Below are positions 1 through 8,893 of a stretch of 59,380 nucleotides of DNA, piece after piece. A program made the position numbers and the translations under genes. The stretch's first letter is position 1; every line of letters starts with the position of its first letter. The notes beneath the pieces are model-generated. The model did no database searches. It saw only the letters and a list, made by a program, of their open reading frames with translations, and was not told the DNA's origin. Source of the stretch: Phenylobacterium deserti (GTDB taxonomy: Bacteria > Pseudomonadota > Alphaproteobacteria > Caulobacterales > Caulobacteraceae); contig CALQQB010000021.1 of NCBI GenBank assembly GCA_943332615.1, positions 1-59,380 of the forward strand. The letters are read 5' to 3'.

Positions 1-1
1 C

Positions 2-79
2 TCCACGCTCCAGCGACGGCGCCGCTCCGGACCCATCAACGTCACCTGGGTCATGCCGCACAGCTATGAGCGCTCATAA
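2..79 (+). pseudogene. C-terminal scrap of a possible CopC-like protein
   Basis: The frame is open from the window edge and stops at TAA 77-79. It ends in GPINVTWVMPHSYERS, which loosely recalls the strand near the C-terminus of CopC copper-binding proteins (a V-T-W strand before a conserved H). It sits just upstream of a recognisable copD remnant, and copC usually precedes copD. The match is weak and only about 25 residues are visible, so it could belong to an unrelated gene. Confidence 0.2.
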
Positions 80-157
80 GGACTCCTTACGAGCACAGCA
101 TCCCAACCTCACCCCGCCGGCGCTAGGCGGCCCTCACCGGAGGCGTACTGCCAGGGT

Positions 158-549
158 TTGCATCCGCAGTTTCTACAGGCGGACCCGCGAGCCGTTGCTG
201 CAGCCGCCGTCGGCGTCTGGATCGGCGCACTGGTGGCGTTCTCTTTCCTGCTTCGCCCGCGGGCGCCATCCGCGGAACGGGACGCGGTCGTGCATAAGGC
301 GCTGCACGGCTCGCGTCGGCTCGGCGCACGTGGCGGTCCTGGTCACCTACGGCCTCGTCAACAGCTGGTTCCTGGTCGGGGCGAGCCGGATCGCCGGCCC
401 TTGGCGCGACGCTGGCCGATCACGGCCGTTCGACCGGCGAGGCTCTGGCCACCCTGTGCCGCAGCGTCCTGTTGGAGACCGCGCTCGCGTTCCTCGTCCT
501 GGGCCTGGTCGCCTGGCTGGGGACCCTGGCGCCCGTGTCCGCCCAGTAG
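158..549 (+). pseudogene. copD-like copper-resistance membrane protein, frameshifted and internally deleted
   Basis: Three membrane-like pieces lie in three different frames. An N-terminal helix (AVAAAAVGVWIGALVAFSFL) begins near TTG 158 in frame 2. A helix VAVLVTYGLVNSWFLVGASRI is in frame 3 near 330-390. The tail LLETALAFLVLGLVAWLGTL, followed by a TAG at 547-549, is in frame 1. CopD normally has about 300 residues with eight or so helices, and the tail (S-x-L-L-E-x-x-L...WLGTLAP) is typical of the family. Only about 130 codons remain, so this is both deleted and frameshifted. It runs convergent to copB. Sequencing error could explain frameshifts but not the missing length. Confidence 0.6.
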
Positions 550-585
550 CCGAGCTCCTTGGGCCCTTGCCGCGAGCCAGGCGGA

Positions 586-1698
586 TTAGAAGAAGCTCCG
601 CACGCCAATCACCACGCTCTTGTCGACGACGCCCTCACCCAGGCTCCGGGCATAGTCCGCCGTCTTGCCGACCTTTCGGTCCCAGGAGACGCCGATGTAG
701 GGCGCAAACTCCCGCCGGATTTCATACCGCAGGCGCAGGCCGATCTCGGCGTTCGACAACCCGGAGCCGGTGCGCGTCGCGCGGGTGTCCTGGGCGGCGA
801 GATTCAGCTCCGCGCGCGGCTGCAGGATGAGCCGGTTGGTCAGCCGCAGATCGTAGCTGCCCTCCAACCGCGCCAAGAGTTCGCCCTTCGTCGACAGGAA
901 CGCTGCGCCTTCGACGTCGAACCAATACGGCAGCAGGGTCTCGAAACCGACGGTGGCGTAGGTGCGTCCCTTTGGCTCGAAGGCCTGCCGCACGCCCGCC
1001 TGGACGTCGGTGTAGACACCCACCGCGCGCGAATAGAGCGCCTGTAGCTCGGCGCTCTCGACACCCTGGCCTCGCGTGCCCTCACCTTCGGTCTTCAGGA
1101 CGAAGCGGTCGATGTCGCCGCCGAACCAGGCCTGGCCTTCCCAGCGGTAGCCATCGGCGCCCTTGCGCGCTTGGTACTCGGCGAGGTTCGCCATGACCTT
1201 CGAGACCGGCATGGCGCCGTGCTCAAGCCGCAGTTGGGCACGAGCCGCCGCCATAGATTCCAGCGAGAAGTAGCGATCGGCCGCGTGATCGCCGATCGCC
1301 GGCGGCGGGGGCGGGGGCGCCTTCGGGACCTCGAGTTCGCTGAGCAACGGCTGGCCTCCGCTGGCGCCGGGCATGGCCCCATGATCCATCGGCAGCGCCT
1401 CGGCAGGCATCGTGTGCCCGGCATGCGGGTCGGCCGCTGGAGCAGGCGCGGCGGGCATCGTGTGGCCCGCGTGGGGATCGGCCGCCGCCGGGGCGGCGGG
1501 CATCATGTGCCCGGCATGCGGATCTGCTGCCGCTGGCGTTGGCGCCGGTTTCGCCGCCTTGGCCCCAGGCTTCTTCGCCGGCGTCGCCTTGGGAGCCGGC
1601 ATGCTCATACCGGGCATCTTCGAGTGATCCATCGGCTGGGCCATGGCCGGCGCGGCCAGGACGAGCGGCACAAATCCAATCAGGGCAAAACGATTCAC
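586..1698 (-). CDS. copB: copper resistance protein B (outer membrane)
   Basis: A 370-residue CopB (PcoB) family protein, thought to be an outer-membrane beta-barrel that binds or passes copper. It opens with a signal peptide (MNRFALIGFVPLVLAAPAMA). A Met/His/Pro/Ala-rich segment follows, with three ADPHAGHxMPA repeats and MDHSKMPGM and MDHGAMPG motifs suited to copper. The C-terminal two thirds has the CopB signature (YFSLESMAAARAQLRLEHG, then YDLRLTNRLILQPRAELNLA) and ends with F, as barrel proteins usually do. The start is GTG 1698; its GTGA overlaps the copA stop by 4 bp, implying translational coupling in a copAB operon. Confidence 0.93.
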   Translation of the reverse strand: MNRFALIGFVPLVLAAPAMAQPMDHSKMPGMSMPAPKATPAKKPGAKAAKPAPTPAAADPHAGHMMPAAPAAADPHAGHTMPAAPAPAADPHAGHTMPAEALPMDHGAMPGASGGQPLLSELEVPKAPPPPPPAIGDHAADRYFSLESMAAARAQLRLEHGAMPVSKVMANLAEYQARKGADGYRWEGQAWFGGDIDRFVLKTEGEGTRGQGVESAELQALYSRAVGVYTDVQAGVRQAFEPKGRTYATVGFETLLPYWFDVEGAAFLSTKGELLARLEGSYDLRLTNRLILQPRAELNLAAQDTRATRTGSGLSNAEIGLRLRYEIRREFAPYIGVSWDRKVGKTADYARSLGEGVVDKSVVIGVRSFF

Positions 1699-3527
1699 GC
1701 GGCGCCTCCAGCCAGGGGCCGAACGCTGAACACCTGAAACATGCCGGCATGCATGTGGTAGAGCATGTGGCAGTGGAACGCCCAGTCGCCGGCCTCCGCG
1801 GTGAAGTCCCACGAGACCTTTCCTCCGGGCAGCACCATCACCGTATGTTTCCGCGGGCCCAGGCCGGCCGGCGCATGGGTCAGCTCGAAGAAGTGGCCGT
1901 GCAGGTGGATGGGGTGGGCCATCATCGTGTCGTTGATCAGCGTCACCCGCACCCGTTCGCCAGCCTCGAAGGCGTAGGGCTTGGTGGTTTCGCTGAACTT
2001 CAGGCCGTCGAACCCCCACATGAACCGTTCCATGTTGCCCGTCAGGTGGATGTCCAGGGCACGGGTCGGCAGCCGTAGGTCAGGGTCGGGGGTCAGGGCG
2101 AACAGGTCCTTGTAGACCAGGACCCGGTGGCCCACGCTTTCGAGGCCTTGGCCAGGCTCGCCCGTGCGATCGACCGGGAGGGGCGCAATCGTCTGCACCC
2201 CGGGGCCGAGCTTCACCTGCGGCGCGAACTGCGGGTCGCGCATGGACATCTCCATGCCGCCCATGTCGCCCATCGCGTCGGAGCCGCGAGGCTTTGGTGG
2301 CGCCATTCCGGGCGGCGCGGCCATACCGGGCATCGCCGCCATCTCGTGACCCATCGCAGCATGGTCCATTCCGGGCATGGGGCCGCCAGAACCACTCGTT
2401 CCGTGCATGGCGCTCATGTCCATGCCCATGTCCTTCATCGTTGAGCGCGGCCGGGTGCGCAGCGGTGGGACTGGCGCGGTCATGCCGGGACGGGGCGCGA
2501 GGGTCGCGCGCGCCATCCCCGAGCGATCGACCGCCTCAGCCACAAGCGTGAAGGCCTTGTCCTCCGTCGGCTGGACGATGACGTCGTAGGTCTCGGCGTT
2601 GCCGATCTGGAACTCGTCCACCTCGACCGGCCGCACGTCCTGGCCGTCAGCCGCGACGACGGTCAGCTTCAGTCCCGGGATGCGAACGTTGAAGATCATC
2701 TGGGCCGCGGCGTTGATGAAGCGCAGGCGCACCCGTTCGCCAGGCTTGAACAGGCCGGTCCAGTTGTCGGCGGGGCCGTGTCCGTTGACGACGAACTTCA
2801 GGACTGCGCCGGTCACGTCGGAGATATCGGTCGGGTCCATGAGCATCTTGGCCCACTCCGCCCGCTCGGCCAGCGTCTGATCCTTGCCCGCGAGGAGGCT
2901 GCCGACCGTCTGCTTCTGATAATTGAAGACCCCGCTCTGCTGCTTCATCCGCTTGAAGATCAGGTGCGGGTGCATGAAGCTGAAGTCCGAGAGCACGATG
3001 ACGTGCTCGCGGTCATAGGCCACCGGATCTGGGCCCGCAGGGTCGATGACGATCGGCCCATAGTGTCCCTCGGCCTCCTGGAGCCCGGAGTGGCTATGAT
3101 ACCAGTAGGTGCCCGACTGCTTGATCGGGAACTCATAGACGAACGTCTGACCTGGCTTGATGCCGGGGAAGGTGACGCCGGGAACGCCATCCATCTGGAA
3201 CGGCACCAGAAGGCCGTGCCAGTGGATGGAAGTGTCCTCATGGAGGTCGTTGGTCACGGAGAGGCGAACCGTTTGGCCCGCTTTGAAGCGCAGCAGGGGC
3301 CCCGGCACCGTTCCGTTGATCGTCACGACGTGGCTCGCTCGCCCGTCCACCTTCAATTCCGAATGCCCGATGCGTAGGTCCACGTTGGGGCCCGTCAGGG
3401 TTGGCAGCGCGGGAGCGGTTTGCGGTGTCGCGCTCCGCGCCCAGCCGGGCAGCAGAGTGCTGAGCGCCACGCCACCGCCGATCGCGCTCGCGCCCCGCAA
3501 CAGTTGACGGCGATCAAAATCCTTCAT
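1695..3527 (-). CDS. copA: periplasmic multicopper oxidase CopA (copper resistance protein A)
   Basis: A 610-residue three-domain multicopper oxidase that probably oxidises Cu(I) in the periplasm. The Tat signal is DRRQLLRGASAIGGG at residues 5-19. Copper-ligand motifs are HWHG (102-105), WYHSHSG (about 142-148), HPIHLHGH (538-545) and HCHMLYHMHAGM (585-596). A Met-rich insert (MGMDMSAMH, PMPGMDHAAMGHEMAAMPGM and others) lies between domains 2 and 3, as in other CopA/PcoA proteins. ATG 3527 places the Tat motif at the usual position; an in-frame ATG at 3575 would add 16 residues. It is followed directly by copB. The name is shared with the unrelated P-type ATPase CopA. Confidence 0.93.
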   Translation of the reverse strand: MKDFDRRQLLRGASAIGGGVALSTLLPGWARSATPQTAPALPTLTGPNVDLRIGHSELKVDGRASHVVTINGTVPGPLLRFKAGQTVRLSVTNDLHEDTSIHWHGLLVPFQMDGVPGVTFPGIKPGQTFVYEFPIKQSGTYWYHSHSGLQEAEGHYGPIVIDPAGPDPVAYDREHVIVLSDFSFMHPHLIFKRMKQQSGVFNYQKQTVGSLLAGKDQTLAERAEWAKMLMDPTDISDVTGAVLKFVVNGHGPADNWTGLFKPGERVRLRFINAAAQMIFNVRIPGLKLTVVAADGQDVRPVEVDEFQIGNAETYDVIVQPTEDKAFTLVAEAVDRSGMARATLAPRPGMTAPVPPLRTRPRSTMKDMGMDMSAMHGTSGSGGPMPGMDHAAMGHEMAAMPGMAAPPGMAPPKPRGSDAMGDMGGMEMSMRDPQFAPQVKLGPGVQTIAPLPVDRTGEPGQGLESVGHRVLVYKDLFALTPDPDLRLPTRALDIHLTGNMERFMWGFDGLKFSETTKPYAFEAGERVRVTLINDTMMAHPIHLHGHFFELTHAPAGLGPRKHTVMVLPGGKVSWDFTAEAGDWAFHCHMLYHMHAGMFQVFSVRPLAGGAA

Positions 3528-3660
3528 GACAGTCGGGAGTCCCATGAGAAAAGGTGTCGCGGTGAGCCGGCGCACTGCGAGGGATACGCGCGGGGTCGGC
3601 CGTGGCCCTGACGAGAGAGACGAAAGACGACAGTCTCCGTGTGGAAGCGCAGAGCCACGG

Positions 3661-6000
3661 TCAGAGCTTTACGGCCCGGAGCCGCAGGGCGTTGGTGATC
3701 ACGCTGACCGACGACAGCGCCATGGCCGCCGCGGCGATCTGCGGCGAGAGCAGCCAGCCGAACACCGGATAAAGCACGCCCGCCGCCACCGGGACGCCAG
3801 CCACGTTGTAGATGAAGGCGAAGACCAGGTTCTGGCGGATGTTGCGCATCACCTTGCGTGACAGGCGCCGCGCGCGGACCAGGCCCTGCAGATCGCCCTT
3901 CAGCAGGGTCACCCCAGCGCTCTCGATGGCGACGTCGGAGCCGGCGCCCATGGCGACGCCGACATCGGCGGCGGCCAGCGCAGGCGCGTCATTGACGCCG
4001 TCGCCGGCCATGGCGACCACCCGGCCCTCGGCGCGCAGCTTCTGCACCACTGCCGCCTTGTCCTGCGGCAGCACCTCGGCTTCCACATTCTCAATGCCCA
4101 GCCGCTTGGCGACCGCCAGCGCCGTGGTGCGGTTGTCCCCGGTCATCATCACCAGGCGGATGCCGTCGGCGAGCAGCGCGCGCACAGCCTCTGGCGTGGT
4201 CGCCTTGATCGGGTCGGCGATCCCGAGGACGCCGGCCAGGCGTCCGTCGATGGCGGCGAAGACGGCTGTCGTCCCGTCCTGGCGCAGGGTTTCGGCCTCC
4301 GCCAGCAGCGGACCCAGGTCGATGCCTTGCTCGGCCATCAGCGGAGCGCCGCCAAGTACGACCTGCTTGCCGTCCACCACGCCGATCACGCCCCGGCCCA
4401 CCGGAGAGTCGAAGTCGGCGGCCTCTGAGAGCGAAAGGCCCCGGTCCTTGGCGGCGCGCAGGACGGCGTCGGCGAGCGGATGCTCACTGCCGCGTTCGAG
4501 GCTGGCCGCGAGCCGCAGGAGTTCGCCCTCGTCGATGCCGGCGACGGTCTTGATGGTGGTGACCGCCGGCCGTCCTTCGGTGAGGGTGCCGGTCTTGTCG
4601 ATCACCAGGGTGTCAATCTTCTCGAAACGCTCAAGGGCCTCTGCGTTCTTGATCAGCACGCCCTCGCGGGCGCCGCGCCCGACGCCGACCATGATCGACA
4701 TCGGGGTCGCCAGGCCGAGCGCGCAGGGGCAGGCGATGATCAGCACCGACACCGCCGCGACCAGGGCGTAGGCGAAGCGCGGCTCGGGGCCGACCAGCGC
4801 CCAGATCAGGCCCGCCAGGAGCGCGACGGCGATGACCGCGGGCACGAACCAGCCCGCCACGGTGTCGGCGAGCCGCTGGATGGGCGCGCGGCTGCGTTGC
4901 GCCTCGGCGACCATCTGCACAATGCGCGACAGCAGAGTGTCGGCGCCCACCTTCTCGGCGCGCATGATGAACGAGCCGGTCTTGTTCAGAGAGCCGGCGA
5001 TGACCTTGCCGGCGGCCTCCTTGGTGACCGGCATGGACTCCCCGGTGACCAGGGACTCGTCGATCGAAGCCCGACCCTCGGTCAGCACGCCATCCACGGG
5101 GATCTTCTCGCCGGGGCGCACACGAAGGCGGTCGCCGACCTGGATTAGGTCGAGGGTCACTTCCTCGTCGGTTCCGTCCCCACGGATGCGGCGTGCGGTC
5201 TTGGGCGCGAGGTTGAGCAGCGCCTTGATCGCGCCGGAGGTCTGCTCCCGGGCGCGAAGTTCGAGGACCTGGCCCAGCAGCACCAGCACCGTGATGACCG
5301 CCGCCGCCTCGAAATAGACCGGCACGGCGCCCATGGCGTCACGGAACGCGGGCGGGAAGAACCCCGGCGCCAGCACTGCGGCCACGCTGTAGACCCAGGC
5401 GACGCCGACCCCCATGGCGATCAGCGTGAACATGTTCAGATGGCGTGTGACGAGCGATGTCCAGCCCCGCTGGAAGAACGGCCAGCCGGCCCACAGCACC
5501 ACCGGCGTCGCCAGCGCGAACTGGATCCAGTGGGAAGTGTGGGAGCTGACCAGCCCCATCAGGCCGGGCACGTGCCCGCCCATCTCCAGGACGAACACCG
5601 GCACGGCCAGCACCAGCCCGATCCAGAAACGCCGGCTCATGTCGGCCAGCTCAGGATTCGGGCCGCTGTCGGCGGTGATCGTCGCCGGCTCCAGGGCCAT
5701 GCCGCAAATCGGGCAGGAGCCTGGGCCCACCTGCCGGATCTCGGGGTGCATCGGGCAGGTATAGATCGCGCCAGAATCGGCTGGCAGCTGCGCAGCGGCG
5801 GCCTTCGGTTCGAGGTAGCGGGTCGGATCAGCCTCGAATTTGGTGCGACATCCGGCGGAGCAGAAGTGGAAGGCGTGCCCGTCGTGCTCGGCGTGGTGAC
5901 GGGTCGTCAATGGATCGACCGTCATTCCGCACACCGGATCGAGCACGCTACCCGGCGCTGCAGCAGACGCATGCGGGCGATGCTCGTGACCGGAATTCAT
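3661..6000 (-). CDS. copper-exporting P1B-type ATPase with YHS and heavy-metal-binding domains
   Basis: A 779-residue P1B ATPase that pumps Cu(I) out of the cytoplasm. Instead of the usual HMA (GMTCxxC) domains it has an N-terminal YHS domain (residues 18-63, [10 protein letters not shown]...FHFCSAGC) and a heavy-metal-binding finger (80-105, [11 protein letters not shown]...CPICGM). Core motifs are TGES 319-322, the transmembrane CPC triad 424-426, phosphorylation site DKTGT 468-472 and GDGVNDAP near the end. This arrangement is typical of CopA/SilP-like pumps in copper islands. It diverges from csoR across a shared regulatory region and is followed, 133 bp later, by the multicopper oxidase. 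Confidence 0.93.
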   Translation of the reverse strand: MNSGHEHRPHASAAAPGSVLDPVCGMTVDPLTTRHHAEHDGHAFHFCSAGCRTKFEADPTRYLEPKAAAAQLPADSGAIYTCPMHPEIRQVGPGSCPICGMALEPATITADSGPNPELADMSRRFWIGLVLAVPVFVLEMGGHVPGLMGLVSSHTSHWIQFALATPVVLWAGWPFFQRGWTSLVTRHLNMFTLIAMGVGVAWVYSVAAVLAPGFFPPAFRDAMGAVPVYFEAAAVITVLVLLGQVLELRAREQTSGAIKALLNLAPKTARRIRGDGTDEEVTLDLIQVGDRLRVRPGEKIPVDGVLTEGRASIDESLVTGESMPVTKEAAGKVIAGSLNKTGSFIMRAEKVGADTLLSRIVQMVAEAQRSRAPIQRLADTVAGWFVPAVIAVALLAGLIWALVGPEPRFAYALVAAVSVLIIACPCALGLATPMSIMVGVGRGAREGVLIKNAEALERFEKIDTLVIDKTGTLTEGRPAVTTIKTVAGIDEGELLRLAASLERGSEHPLADAVLRAAKDRGLSLSEAADFDSPVGRGVIGVVDGKQVVLGGAPLMAEQGIDLGPLLAEAETLRQDGTTAVFAAIDGRLAGVLGIADPIKATTPEAVRALLADGIRLVMMTGDNRTTALAVAKRLGIENVEAEVLPQDKAAVVQKLRAEGRVVAMAGDGVNDAPALAAADVGVAMGAGSDVAIESAGVTLLKGDLQGLVRARRLSRKVMRNIRQNLVFAFIYNVAGVPVAAGVLYPVFGWLLSPQIAAAAMALSSVSVITNALRLRAVKL

Positions 6001-6048
6001 GCTTCGCCTCGATCGCTGGACGGCTGCCCGGCGCTGAGAGTGATCTAT

Positions 6049-6065
6049 ATACCCTGGTAGGGTAT
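6049..6065. promoter_or_regulatory. probable CsoR operator between the copper pump and csoR
   Basis: A perfect inverted repeat, ATACCCT-GGT-AGGGTAT, lies 49 bp before the ATPase start and 53 bp before csoR. Known CsoR operators are G/C-tract palindromes flanked by AT of the form ATACCC...GGGTAT, so one site could repress both divergent promoters until copper binds the repressor. The family assignment of the site is inferred from the pattern and its position. Confidence 0.75.
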
Positions 6066-6117
6066 TTCAACCCATGCCCGCCAGGGATATGGTTATGGAA
6101 CGCGCGGAGGACAATCA

Positions 6118-6390
6118 TTGATCCAGGACAACAAGCCCAAGTTGCTCAACAGGCTGAACCGGGTCGAGGGTCAGGTCCGTGGGATCGCGCGCATGGTCGA
6201 GGATGATCGCTACTGCATCGACGTGCTGACCCAGATTCAGGCCGTGCGCGCCGCGTTGGCGAAGGTGGAGAGTGAGATGCTCAAGGCGCACCTGGACCAT
6301 TGCATCGAAAGCGCCATCGTCAGCGGCGACACCAACGAGCAGCGCAAGAAGGCGGCCGAATTGATCGATCTCCTGGCGCGCGCCCGATGA
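6118..6390 (+). CDS. csoR: CsoR/RcnR-family copper-sensing repressor
   Basis: A 90-residue all-helical metal-sensing repressor (DUF156). The signature LLNRLNRVEGQVRGIARMVE starts at residue 9. Candidate Cu(I) ligands are Cys33, His58 and Cys62, with exactly the C-x24-H-x3-C spacing of CsoR. The formaldehyde sensor FrmR and the nickel sensor RcnR use other ligand sets, so copper is the best guess. The start is TTG 6118, preceded by CGCGGAGGAC as ribosome-binding site. It is divergent from the copper ATPase, with an operator-like palindrome between them. Copper binding should release the operator and induce both transcripts. Confidence 0.9.
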   Translation: MIQDNKPKLLNRLNRVEGQVRGIARMVEDDRYCIDVLTQIQAVRAALAKVESEMLKAHLDHCIESAIVSGDTNEQRKKAAELIDLLARAR

Positions 6391-6543
6391 GGCGTCCGCG
6401 GGGCGACGGATAGGACCTCCCTCGCCCGTCCGCCGCTGCCGACAGCGAGTCCCAAGACGGTGGGTTCGCCTGCCTCTTGCGGGATCGCAGCGGTGTCCTT
6501 GGTCCTTGGTATAAGCTGTGGGGACCCGGCGAAGGACAATCCG
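6391..6543. other. noncoding stretch after csoR
   Basis: About 150 bp with no convincing gene, repeat or terminator. An open frame from 6460 (MGSPASCGIAAVSLV...) runs into the TumE-like remnant frame, but its codon use and composition give no sign of selection. Confidence 0.4.
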
Positions 6544-6729
6544 ATGCGGGACGACATGGACCATCTGATGGTGCCTTTGGCGACCATCGGGCCGGAGCGG
6601 TCGCTGGACGGTTTCGAGCAAGCCGTCCAGCACGGCGTCGCGAAGCGGCGCGAGGATAGTCGCTAGGGGGACGGCTTCGCCTTTGCCTACGACTTCACGA
6701 CACTCGAACAGCTTCTGGCGGATTTTTGA
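6544..6729 (+). pseudogene. decayed TumE-like toxin (C-terminal piece)
   Basis: The frame opens at ATG 6544, meets TAG at 6664-6666, then reads on in the same frame as GDGFAFAYDFTTLEQLLADF to TGA 6727-6729. This second part resembles the conserved C-terminus of TumE-family (DUF6516) toxins (Y-x-F-x-[ST]-x-E-x-L-x-A-D-F). The same frame beyond the stop still reads DIERRIA, as in the tail of such proteins. The upstream 40 residues match nothing I recognise. It directly precedes a truncated TumA-like antitoxin frame, the usual gene order. The premature stops mark it as non-functional. Confidence 0.5.
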
Positions 6730-6762
6730 GAACGACCTGGCGACATTGAGAGGCGGATCGCG

Positions 6763-6951
6763 ATGAAGGGCGAGATCAAGATTCAGGTGGGCGGCAGCCT
6801 TTCGGACGATCTTGCCGCCTTCGTCCAGGCGTGGAAGCGCGTCGAAGCCGGCGACGGGCGCGAAGAGCGGATTCTATCCTTCGAGAGTTGGGAAGGGCGG
6901 GCCTCATCGACCGTCCGGGAGCCGGAGTCCGAACGACGGCTGACACGCTGA
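6763..6951 (+). pseudogene. truncated TumA-like (HVO_A0114/COG4190) antitoxin
   Basis: A 62-residue frame beginning MKGEIKIQVGGSLSDDLAAF and continuing to ILSFESWEG. This is the characteristic N-terminus of COG4190 putative DNA-binding proteins, which act as antitoxins for TumE-like toxins. Intact members run about 120 residues and continue into a winged-helix domain (L-x-x-L-R-x-L...). Here similarity ends at about residue 48, followed by a short unrelated tail. The DNA-binding part is missing, so activity is doubtful. It lies 33 bp after the TumE-like remnant, consistent with one decayed operon. Confidence 0.6.
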
Positions 6952-7442
6952 GCGCCGTGGTGATGCTGTGAGCGGCGGCCGATGTAGCAACTCGGACCTC
7001 GACTTCGCATAGCCCTGTACACGTCTGGTACGATTTGGCCGGGTCTCCGGCGCCAGACGACATCGACAACAATTGGCGCGAAATTCAACGTTTGGTTGGG
7101 TGTCCGCCAGGAAAGCTGTGCACGTGACATTGTGGCGGCGCCTGGCAAGGCGCCTTCGGCGGCCTGGAGTATTGCGTCCCGCGCCGTGGCCTCCCGCAAA
7201 GAAGGTCAGCACGGATCGTTTCTCGTTTGTTGTTGACGATTGTGCCACCGCAACTAGCCATCCTCTGATGGTCCAGCATATCGACACGTCCGCCTTTCCC
7301 GTCGGCAAGGACAAGGGAACCACCGATCGCTCAAGGTGAACCTAACCCGACCGGACAGCTCAGAACCGCTTCAGGCGGGGTGTGGTCTCTTCGTGATCAT
7401 GAAGGCCGGCCCCCCGCCGACCACGGATCCGGAGGACCCGAT
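6952..7442. other. 491-bp stretch without a recognisable gene
   Basis: No intact gene is supported. A frame ending at TGA 7125-7127 reads VWYDLAGSPAPDDIDNNWREIQRLVG and looks protein-like, but it has no start codon and no family I know. A GC hairpin (GGCGCC...GGCGCC) lies near 7138-7155. The base composition is a little less GC-rich than the flanks, in keeping with decayed accessory DNA. The last 60 bp presumably hold the promoter of the next gene. Confidence 0.4.
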
Positions 7443-7928
7443 ATGAACACCGTCAAGAAGACCCTCTTCGTGACCCTGGCCATCGCCACCGCGGCCGCCG
7501 CCATCGCCGGCCCGGCAGCCGCCCAGTCCTACGGCTACGGCCAGCGTGATCAGGGGCGCCATGAGCAAGGCGACCGCTATGAGCAAAACAGCCGATACGA
7601 GCACGAGAGTCGCTACGAGCAGACCAACCGCCCGCGCGACAACCGCCGCTGGGACGACCGCGCCGACGTCAACGCCCGCCAGGCGCAGATTGAGCGCCGC
7701 ATTGAGTGGGGCGTTCGCCGGGGGGCTCTGGATCGCCGCGAGGCCGACCGTCTGCGCTGGGAAGTGCGCGATATCGCCCGGCTGGAGGCCCAGTATCGCC
7801 ACGGTGGCCTGACCCAGCCCGAGCGCCGCGGTCTCGACCGCCGGCTGGACCGCCTGGAGGCGCAGCTTGAGCGCGAAAGCCACGACCGCGACTACGGCTA
7901 TGGCTACGGCCGTGACGATCGCCGCTAG
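7443..7928 (+). CDS. secreted Arg/Tyr/Glu-rich hypothetical protein
   Basis: A 161-residue exported protein of unknown role. Residues 1-27 form a clear signal peptide ending AAAQ. A low-complexity region follows with repeated RYEQ/RYEH units (about residues 45-70). The rest is a charged helical domain rich in R, E and D (RQAQIERRIEWGVRRGALDRREADRLRWEV...), and the tail DYGYGYGRDDRR echoes the N-terminal YGYGQRD. Such small helical periplasmic proteins with L-x-x-R-E-x-x-R-L repeats are common in Caulobacteraceae. ATG 7443 follows GGAGGACCCGAT, a good ribosome-binding site. A terminator lies just downstream. Confidence 0.8.
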   Translation: MNTVKKTLFVTLAIATAAAAIAGPAAAQSYGYGQRDQGRHEQGDRYEQNSRYEHESRYEQTNRPRDNRRWDDRADVNARQAQIERRIEWGVRRGALDRREADRLRWEVRDIARLEAQYRHGGLTQPERRGLDRRLDRLEAQLERESHDRDYGYGYGRDDRR

Positions 7929-7951
7929 CCCCACTGGCCGGTGATCTGAAG

Positions 7952-7985
7952 GCGCCCCCGGAGCCCCCCGCTCAGGGGGCGCTTT
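7952..7985 (+). terminator. intrinsic terminator after the secreted protein gene
   Basis: GCGCCCCC (7952-7959) pairs perfectly with GGGGGCGC (7975-7982), with a 15-nt loop and TTT after the stem. It sits 24 bp past the upstream stop codon and abuts the end of the convergent phzF gene. Confidence 0.7.
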
Positions 7986-8806
7986 CATGGCGGCGTCAGG
8001 CGAAGGCGGCTCTCCACCACGGTCACAGCCTGGCCCCGGAGCAGGACGCGGTCGCCGGCCTGGACGCATTCCAGGTCGCCGCCCCGGCCCGGATAGGCCT
8101 GGTGGAACCGAACCGTGTCCCGGCCGAGGCGCGCCGTGAACAACGGCGTCAGCTGGCAGTGCAGCGACCCGGTCGTCGGGTCCTCGGGGATGCCGGAACC
8201 TGGTGCGAAGAAGCGGTCCACCACGTCGTGATCGGCGCCCGCGCCGGCCAGCGCCGCCACGCCGATATTGCCCGGGCCCAGCTCGGCCTCGACACCCAGC
8301 GTCCGCAGCGCCACCAGGTCTGGCCTCATGCTCCGCACGGTCGCCGGGTCGTCGAAGATCGCGATGAGGTAGGGGCCGACCCACACCTCTGCCGGTTGGG
8401 CGCCCAGCGCCACGGCAAGGCCGGCCGGCGTCTCGATGCGCACCGGCGGCTGGGACGGAAAGTCCATCTCATAGCCCTCGTCGGCGCGCCTGACCGTGAG
8501 CGGTCCAGAGTGGGTGTCGAAGGTGATCGTCCCGGCCGTCACGCCAAATTCGCTGAACAGGGTATGGCCCGACGCCAGGGTCGCGTGGCCGCAGAGCGGG
8601 ACCTCCACCGCCGGGGTGAACCAGCGCAGGCCGAAGCGGGCGGGATCGGCGCTCCGCAGCAGGAAGGCGGTCTCGGCCTGATTGTTCTCCGCCGCCAGCG
8701 CCTGCATCCAGGCGCTATCCGGCCAGGCCTCGAACGGCTCGACCACGCAGGCGGGGTTGCCCCGGAAGGGCTGGTCGGCGAAGGCGTCGATTGTCCACTG
8801 GCGCAT
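7985..8806 (-). CDS. PhzF-family isomerase/epimerase
   Basis: A 273-residue PhzF-like enzyme with the two-lobed diaminopimelate-epimerase fold. The N-terminus ([17 protein letters not shown]) and the segment NNQAETAF, with the catalytic Glu at residue 45 as in PhzF, are diagnostic. [11 protein letters not shown] (first lobe) and the [20 protein letters not shown] loop (second lobe) are also present. No phenazine genes are nearby, so the substrate is unknown; such orphan homologues are widespread. ATG 8806 was chosen over GTG 8809, one codon upstream. It is convergent with the upstream secreted-protein gene. Confidence 0.9.
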   Translation of the reverse strand: MRQWTIDAFADQPFRGNPACVVEPFEAWPDSAWMQALAAENNQAETAFLLRSADPARFGLRWFTPAVEVPLCGHATLASGHTLFSEFGVTAGTITFDTHSGPLTVRRADEGYEMDFPSQPPVRIETPAGLAVALGAQPAEVWVGPYLIAIFDDPATVRSMRPDLVALRTLGVEAELGPGNIGVAALAGAGADHDVVDRFFAPGSGIPEDPTTGSLHCQLTPLFTARLGRDTVRFHQAYPGRGGDLECVQAGDRVLLRGQAVTVVESRLRLTPP

Positions 8807-8893
8807 CACGAGTATCCCTGTTCGTCGGATGCGGACTTGCTATCGCGACCGTGGATCGGCAAGGGCCACTTCCCGCGCGGCGGACCCGGACGC

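Noticed and set aside
1400..1560. DNA repeats encoding ADPHAGHxMPA as a possible regulatory array
   Set aside because: They are coding repeats of the CopB metal-binding region, a normal feature of the family.
7073..7339. 88-codon plus-strand frame in the gap before the secreted protein gene
   Set aside because: Arg-rich low-complexity sequence, no family resemblance and no ribosome-binding site.
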